From positions 1-53,073 of the forward strand of contig UQKC01000010.1 in assembly GCA_900541495.1 (NCBI GenBank): DNA of 53,073 nucleotides, in the 5' to 3' direction. This stretch comes from an uncultured Ruminococcus sp. Its GTDB lineage: Bacteria > Bacillota > Clostridia > Oscillospirales > Ruminococcaceae. Of this stretch, positions 49,462 to 53,073 are shown in pieces. The notes below the pieces were generated by a model. That model was not told the origin of the DNA and made no database searches. It worked only from the letters and a program-made list of their open reading frames with translations. Numbering within the stretch: the first letter of the stretch is position 1; every line of letters starts with the position of its first letter. The position numbers were made by a program, and so were the translations under genes.

Positions 49462-49493
49462 AAGGGACTGTCCGTTTGGGCAGTCCCTTTTTT
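49462..49493 (+). terminator. terminator of fba
   Basis: AAGGGACTG (49463-49471) pairs with CAGTCCCTT, loop TCCGTTTGGG, followed by TTTTTT. Confidence 0.85.
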
Positions 49494-49506
49494 GCATAAA
49501 AATTGG

Positions 49507-49761
49507 TTATCTGTTTTTAGCCTTATAAAGCGTGTCGTATGCTTTGTCTATTGCTTCACGTCTTCTTTCGTATTCATTTCTGCATTCATTATACTTCGCG
49601 CTGCATCGTTTCTGCTGTTCGGGTGACATATCTCTGTACTTTGCATCGACATTGCTCATCTGGCGTTCGAGATTGCGGTCTGCCGAACGCACTCTGTCTT
49701 CCATTTTTGCGATATTATTCGGACTGTATAAATTTTCTGCCCATTCGCTTAAAAAGCCCAT
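49507..49761 (-). CDS. small charged helical protein
   Basis: An 84-residue soluble protein rich in Arg, Glu and Lys, predicted fully helical (RVRSADRNLERQMSN, RNEYERRREAIDKAYD), with no known family recognised. SD TAGGAGG precedes the ATG. It is last of three small minus-strand genes (with 49780 and 50069), divergent from an XRE regulator; probably one small operon. Role unknown. Confidence 0.6.
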   Translation of the reverse strand: MGFLSEWAENLYSPNNIAKMEDRVRSADRNLERQMSNVDAKYRDMSPEQQKRCSAKYNECRNEYERRREAIDKAYDTLYKAKNR

Positions 49762-49779
49762 AGTTGTTCCTCCTAAAAA

Positions 49780-49971
49780 TTATTTTCCTTTTTTTAAATT
49801 ATCTGCGCGGCTCTGAAAATCTTTTGCTTTATCATAAGCTTGCCGTGCATATTGAAAATGCTCTCCGCCGAGTCCGTTTTTTGCATAAGCCCATTCGCGA
49901 TCGCCTTTTTCACGATAAGTCTTGGCGGTGGAATCATAACGCTTTATCAACGTTTCCAATTTTTCTGCCAT
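49780..49971 (-). CDS. small charged helical protein
   Basis: A 63-residue soluble helical protein (KLETLIKRYDSTAKTY, ARQAYDKAKDFQSRADNLKK). It shares the composition of the 84-residue neighbour but no clear sequence relation. SD AAAGGAGG is strong, eight bases before ATG. Function unknown. Confidence 0.6.
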   Translation of the reverse strand: MAEKLETLIKRYDSTAKTYREKGDREWAYAKNGLGGEHFQYARQAYDKAKDFQSRADNLKKGK

Positions 49972-50068
49972 AAGAACACCTCCTTTCGATCAATATCCGC
50001 CTGAAATAGCACCCATAATCTTAGATGTAATTATAAATGCCCAAAATAATAATTATTCCAAATTTTCT

Positions 50069-50182
50069 TTAGGCGTTGAAAAACATTGTTTCAGCACCGA
50101 CCACTTTCATAAATAACTGATATGCTGTGTTTACTAAAATACCTGAAAGACCGAATCCCAAAATTAATGCAAGCCAAATCAT
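50069..50182 (-). CDS. 37-residue hydrophobic membrane peptide
   Basis: A short frame reading MIWLALILGFGLSGILVNTA and then YQLFMKVVGAETMFFNA. One TM helix covers about residues 2-20. It has an SD-like AAAAGGGAAT eight to ten bases before ATG 50182. It is first of the small minus-strand genes and lies opposite the XRE regulator. The 90 bases after it (49982-50068) hold no convincing gene, only an AT-rich frame without a start codon. Confidence 0.5.
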   Translation of the reverse strand: MIWLALILGFGLSGILVNTAYQLFMKVVGAETMFFNA

Positions 50183-50269
50183 ATTTTAATTCCCTTTTGT
50201 CAATATTTAACTATATCAAATTACTATATATCATTAAATAATCATATACAGTTATCTTATACATATTAT

Positions 50270-50316
50270 ATAACTAAATATAGTTATTTGTCAACAGCAA
50301 AATAACTAAATATGAT
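50270..50316 (+). promoter_or_regulatory. promoter and repeats of XRE gene
   Basis: TTGTCA (50288-50293), a 17-base spacer and TATGAT (50311-50316). ATAACTA-N4-TAGTTAT (50270-50287) is a palindrome just upstream, and ATAACTAAATAT recurs in the spacer (about 50302-50313). It is a likely operator for the XRE protein controlling both directions. Confidence 0.55.
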
Positions 50317-50343
50317 ATATTTTACTTATGGAAGGTGTTGAAT

Positions 50344-50676
50344 ATGGCTTATTATCCAAGAATACGGGATTTGCGGGAGGACAGCGACAAAACCCAAAAT
50401 GAACTGGCGGATTATTTGGGAACAACTGCGCAGTATTATGGTTTGTATGAAAAAGGAGCAAATGAAATTTCTTTTGAACGAGCCATACTTATTGCCAAGT
50501 ATTATGGGGTGAGCCTGGACTATATTGCAGGTCTGACAAACAATAAAAAAGGCTTGACATCGAGCGACCTTACAGCAGAACAGCAGGAATTGCTCAAACT
50601 TACGAGTGAGCTTTCTGATACAGATAAGAAAAAGATCACTGAAGCATTGAAAAGATTTCTGGATCTGCTGAACTGA
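50344..50676 (+). CDS. XRE family regulator
   Basis: A 110-residue regulator. The HTH_3 domain covers about 5-62 (IRDLREDSDKTQNELADYLG, YYGLYEKGANEISFERAI, YYGVSLDYIAGLT), followed by a C-terminal helical part (LTAEQQELLKLTSELSD...ALKRFLDLL). ATG 50344 follows GGAAGGTG by about six bases; a GTG codon inside that SD is less likely. Divergent from the three small genes at 49507-50182, which it probably represses. Confidence 0.85.
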   Translation: MAYYPRIRDLREDSDKTQNELADYLGTTAQYYGLYEKGANEISFERAILIAKYYGVSLDYIAGLTNNKKGLTSSDLTAEQQELLKLTSELSDTDKKKITEALKRFLDLLN

Positions 50677-50702
50677 TATCACATAAATTATTACAAAGCA
50701 AA

Positions 50703-50750
50703 AAAACGGCATATACCAAAAATTCTGATTTGGTATATGCCGTTTAAAAT
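50703..50750. terminator. bidirectional terminator
   Basis: AAACGGCATATACCA (50704-50718) pairs perfectly with TGGTATATGCCGTTT (50731-50745), with A and T runs outside, between convergent genes. Confidence 0.88.
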
Positions 50751-50785
50751 TTTTGTTTGAATAAAGCATAACTACGCATTACACA

Positions 50786-51928
50786 TTAAAAAGAGCTTTC
50801 CGCCACATTGATAATAGCCTTGGCAAGCCTTGTAGTTCCTGCACCTGCGCGCTGCATCGTGATAGAGATCGAAAGCTTTTCGGCAGGGTCGTTCATAAGG
50901 TATGTTCCCGTCCAGCCGTCCCAGCAGAACGAGCCGTTCGAGGTTATCAGACCTGCGTTGTTTCTGTTTTCAACAATTCGCATAAAGTTTGCATAGCCGC
51001 AGCCTTTGCACGAATCCCATGTGAATGATTCCCTCTGCTTTTCAGAAAGAGAATTCACAGAAAGAAAATCCGCTGTTTTGCGGCTTATGATACCCTTGCC
51101 GTCCGTTGAAAGAGCCGCTCCGAGCTTTGCATAGTCCTCGGCTGTGGAGAAAAGTCCTGCGCCGCCCGACTGGAAGTTAGGCTTTTCCTCAAAATCAAAT
51201 ATGGCAAGGTTAGTGCCCGTGAACTCTTTCGGCTCTTTTCCCGCACATTCGTATATTCTGCCAAGACGGTCACGCTTTTTGGCCGGTACGAAGAAGTCCG
51301 TATCGTCCATTCCGAGCGGTTCAAAGATGTTCTTTTTCAGAAAATCACGGTATTCCATGCCCGATGCCGCTTCGATGACCGCGCCCATGATATCCGCACT
51401 TGAACCGTACATCCACTTTGCTCCGACATCGAAAAGGAGAGGGGACTGCGCGGCTCTTTTTGCGAATTCTGCCGTCGTCATCATATCGCCATTGCGGTAG
51501 CTTTGGTCAAGCTCGTACCATACAGTATTTATCGCTTCTGCACCCTTTTCGTCGCAGGGGTACGCGATGCCCGAGGTCATATTCAGCAGGTCGGAAACCT
51601 TTATTCTGCGGCTGCATGGGTAAAGCCTGCCGTCGGCATAATATTCCGAGTGTTCAAACTCGGGGATAAAGCGGCACAGATCGTCTTCCATTGCGATAAG
51701 TCCACGTTCAAGGCATATCATCGCAGCGGTCGCGGTAGCTATCTTCGAACAGGAGAACATTCGGCAGATAGTATCGGTCTGCATCGGTTTTTTGATTTCG
51801 GCATCAGCATAACCGCAGGCGTAACTGCCGACAGGCGCTCCGTCCTTGACGATAACGGCCGCCGCACCGACTTCCTCGCCCGAATTTATTGCATTATCCA
51901 TTACTTGCGAAATTTTCTTCATATCCAT
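50786..51928 (-). CDS. beta-lactamase-fold serine hydrolase (S12)
   Basis: A 380-residue penicillin-binding-protein-like serine hydrolase of the beta-lactamase class C/EstB group. The nucleophile motif S-x-x-K is in FSCSKIATATAAM (about residues 59-62). The second motif Y-x-S/N appears as MYGSSADIMG (about 168). A DSCKGCGYANF and later WTGTYLMNDP segment occupy the KTG-like C-terminal region. There is no signal peptide, so it is probably a cytoplasmic esterase or peptidase and not a resistance enzyme. Single gene; substrate unknown. Confidence 0.85.
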   Translation of the reverse strand: MDMKKISQVMDNAINSGEEVGAAAVIVKDGAPVGSYACGYADAEIKKPMQTDTICRMFSCSKIATATAAMICLERGLIAMEDDLCRFIPEFEHSEYYADGRLYPCSRRIKVSDLLNMTSGIAYPCDEKGAEAINTVWYELDQSYRNGDMMTTAEFAKRAAQSPLLFDVGAKWMYGSSADIMGAVIEAASGMEYRDFLKKNIFEPLGMDDTDFFVPAKKRDRLGRIYECAGKEPKEFTGTNLAIFDFEEKPNFQSGGAGLFSTAEDYAKLGAALSTDGKGIISRKTADFLSVNSLSEKQRESFTWDSCKGCGYANFMRIVENRNNAGLITSNGSFCWDGWTGTYLMNDPAEKLSISITMQRAGAGTTRLAKAIINVAESSF

Positions 51929-52075
51929 AGTGTAAGTTCACCTTTTTTATTGGCATAAAAGTCTTTATTTTACGGATATTTTAGCACATTTTATGCGAAA
52001 AGTCAACAAAAATACTGTATTTCGCAGGATTTTGCGGCATAAATTTGCTATAAATATTAAAATTTATAGAAACGG

Positions 52076-52104
52076 TTGAATTCTGCGTATCTATGTGCTA
52101 TAAT
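52076..52104 (+). promoter_or_regulatory. promoter of binding-protein gene
   Basis: TTGAAT (52076-52081), a 17-base spacer ending TGTGC and TATAAT (52099-52104). Confidence 0.7.
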
Positions 52105-52142
52105 ATAAGTTAGATTTTTATGAAAAAGGAAGGATATGCTTT

Positions 52143-52922
52143 ATGAAAAAGTTATTATCTATGGTAGCAGCTGTTTCTATGGCTGCCGTAATGCTCACAG
52201 GCTGCGGCGTTCCCGCAAATACCGTTCACTCTATCGACGATCTTAACGGTAAGACCATTGGCACACAGCTCGGTACAACAGGCGATACATATGCTGACGG
52301 CATCGAGGGCGCAACAGTTGAAAAGTTCGCAAAGGGCGCTGACGCTGTTCAGGCTCTCAAGCAGGGCAAGGTGGATGCGGTTATCATCGACAGCGAGCCT
52401 GCTGAAGTTTTCGTTTCCAAGAATGATGATATCGAGATCCTTAACGAACCTTTCGCAAAGGAAGAATACGCTATTGCTATCAAGCTCGACAACACCGATC
52501 TTCAGGAAAAGATCAACGGCGCACTCGCAGAGCTTGAAGCTGACGGCACACTCGCAAATATCCGCAGCAACTACAGCGGTGATACAAAGGGCACACTCCC
52601 TTACGTTTCCCCCGAGGGTACAGACCGCAGCAACGGCACTCTTGTTATGGCAACAAACGCTGAGTTCCCTCCATATGAGTACAAGGAAGGCGACCAGATC
52701 GTTGGCTTTGACGTTGATATCATGACAGCTATCTGCGACAAGCTCGGCTACGAGCTTCAGATCGATGATATGGCATTCGATTCCATCATCGCAGCAGTTC
52801 AGTCCGGCAAGGCAGACGTTGGCTGCGCAGGTATGACCGTTACCGAGGACAGAATGAAGAACGTTCTCTTCTCCGATCCTTACACAGAATCCAATCAGGT
52901 CATCATCGTAAGAAAGAAGTAA
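52143..52922 (+). CDS. amino acid-type substrate-binding lipoprotein, circularly permuted
   Basis: A 259-residue secreted lipoprotein (lipobox VMLTGC, Cys21). Both halves are clearly SBP_bac_3, but the order is reversed. Residues about 30-150 (SIDDLNGKTIGTQLGTTGD, VQALKQGKVDAVIIDSEPAE, YAIAIKLDN) match the part that normally follows the hinge and closes the protein. Residues 164-259 (NGTLVMATNAEFPPYEY, GFDVDIMTAICDKLGY, FDSIIAAVQSGKADVG, FSDPY...QVIIVRKK) match the part that normally comes first after the signal peptide. A linker at about 148-163 joins them. All segments seem present once, so a complete two-lobe fold is possible. A terminator follows; no permease or ATPase gene is adjacent. 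Codon bias suggests high expression. Confidence 0.85.
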   Translation: MKKLLSMVAAVSMAAVMLTGCGVPANTVHSIDDLNGKTIGTQLGTTGDTYADGIEGATVEKFAKGADAVQALKQGKVDAVIIDSEPAEVFVSKNDDIEILNEPFAKEEYAIAIKLDNTDLQEKINGALAELEADGTLANIRSNYSGDTKGTLPYVSPEGTDRSNGTLVMATNAEFPPYEYKEGDQIVGFDVDIMTAICDKLGYELQIDDMAFDSIIAAVQSGKADVGCAGMTVTEDRMKNVLFSDPYTESNQVIIVRKK

Positions 52923-52945
52923 TCTGCTTCAAAATATAAAAATGC

Positions 52946-52985
52946 ATCGCCGCACTTAAAACTGCTTATGTGCGGCGATTTTTTG
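52946..52985 (+). terminator. terminator of binding-protein gene
   Basis: ATCGCCGCAC (52946-52955) pairs with GTGCGGCGAT (52970-52979), followed by TTTTTT. The remaining bases to 53073 hold nothing I recognise. Confidence 0.85.
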
Positions 52986-53073
52986 GAAAAGCCGAATATT
53001 TGGCTCGGAAATTTGAAAGGGGTTCTCTAAAAACCGGAACACGAGCAAATTTTCGTTGGGACTTTGCGCAGCT

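Noticed and set aside
49982..50068. A further small membrane peptide between 50069 and 49971
   Set aside because: The minus-strand frame reading LLFWAFIITSKIMGAISGGY has no start codon except an internal ATG giving eight residues; not supported.
50786..51928. Antibiotic-resistance beta-lactamase
   Set aside because: There is no signal peptide and the motif set is of the general S12 esterase/peptidase kind; resistance is not supported.

Overview
The window reads as chromosomal DNA of a Gram-positive, low-to-moderate GC gut Firmicute, most like Ruminococcus and relatives in the Oscillospiraceae (inference). The support is strong AGGAGG-type ribosome binding sites, TTGACA/TATAAT promoters with 17-base spacers, lipoprotein signal peptides, Thr-rich surface proteins and a hemicellulose (arabinose) locus. 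There is no phage, no CRISPR array and no autonomous transposon, but several families of short inverted-repeat elements lie between the genes.

Layout. 0-12 kb: stress/efflux-like loci under three TetR regulators. An autoregulated tetR-hydrolase-hydrolase operon, a membrane protein, a second tetR with a MacB/FtsX-type exporter, two tandem ATC-hydrolase-family genes with a GNAT gene, another membrane protein and a third tetR. Six copies of a GTTAG-N6-CTAAC palindrome tie five of these units together; a different palindrome (CATAAC-N3-GTTATG) marks the exporter unit four times. 12-14.4 kb: a GH13 glucosidase, then a composite repeat island. 14.4-21.6 kb: a nucleotide second-messenger district, with an operon of GGDEF diguanylate cyclase, CobU-like enzyme and PilT, a CHASE2 adenylate cyclase with a sugar isomerase-like protein, and a class I c-di-GMP (GEMM) riboswitch in front of a FecR-domain surface protein. 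21.7-32.6 kb: an L-arabinose locus (AraC regulator, araA, esterase, FGGY kinase, araD, GH2, GH127). 32.6-33.4 kb: a mini-element next to a decayed GNAT gene, and tRNA-Leu. 33.4-39.4 kb: a chemoreceptor-like protein, a VanY-type carboxypeptidase and a cobalamin-riboswitch-controlled BtuFCD transporter. 39.6-44 kb: a signal-peptidase-like protein lacking its catalytic residues and an MBOAT/DHHW polysaccharide O-acylation pair. 44.2-48.4 kb: an XRE regulator with two membrane proteins, a TM2 protein, and a voltage-gated sodium channel operon. 48.5-53 kb: fructose-bisphosphate aldolase, a set of small proteins opposite an XRE regulator, a serine hydrolase, and an amino-acid-type substrate-binding lipoprotein.

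The most unusual observation is the last gene. Its two halves are in swapped order relative to ordinary SBP_bac_3 proteins, so it looks like a natural circular permutant. Next are a three-copy ~119-bp element family that lands at gene ends (once supplying the stop codon of an enzyme), the shared TetR operator network, and the c-di-GMP riboswitch/cyclase neighbourhood. All function calls come from reading motifs by eye; no database search was run.
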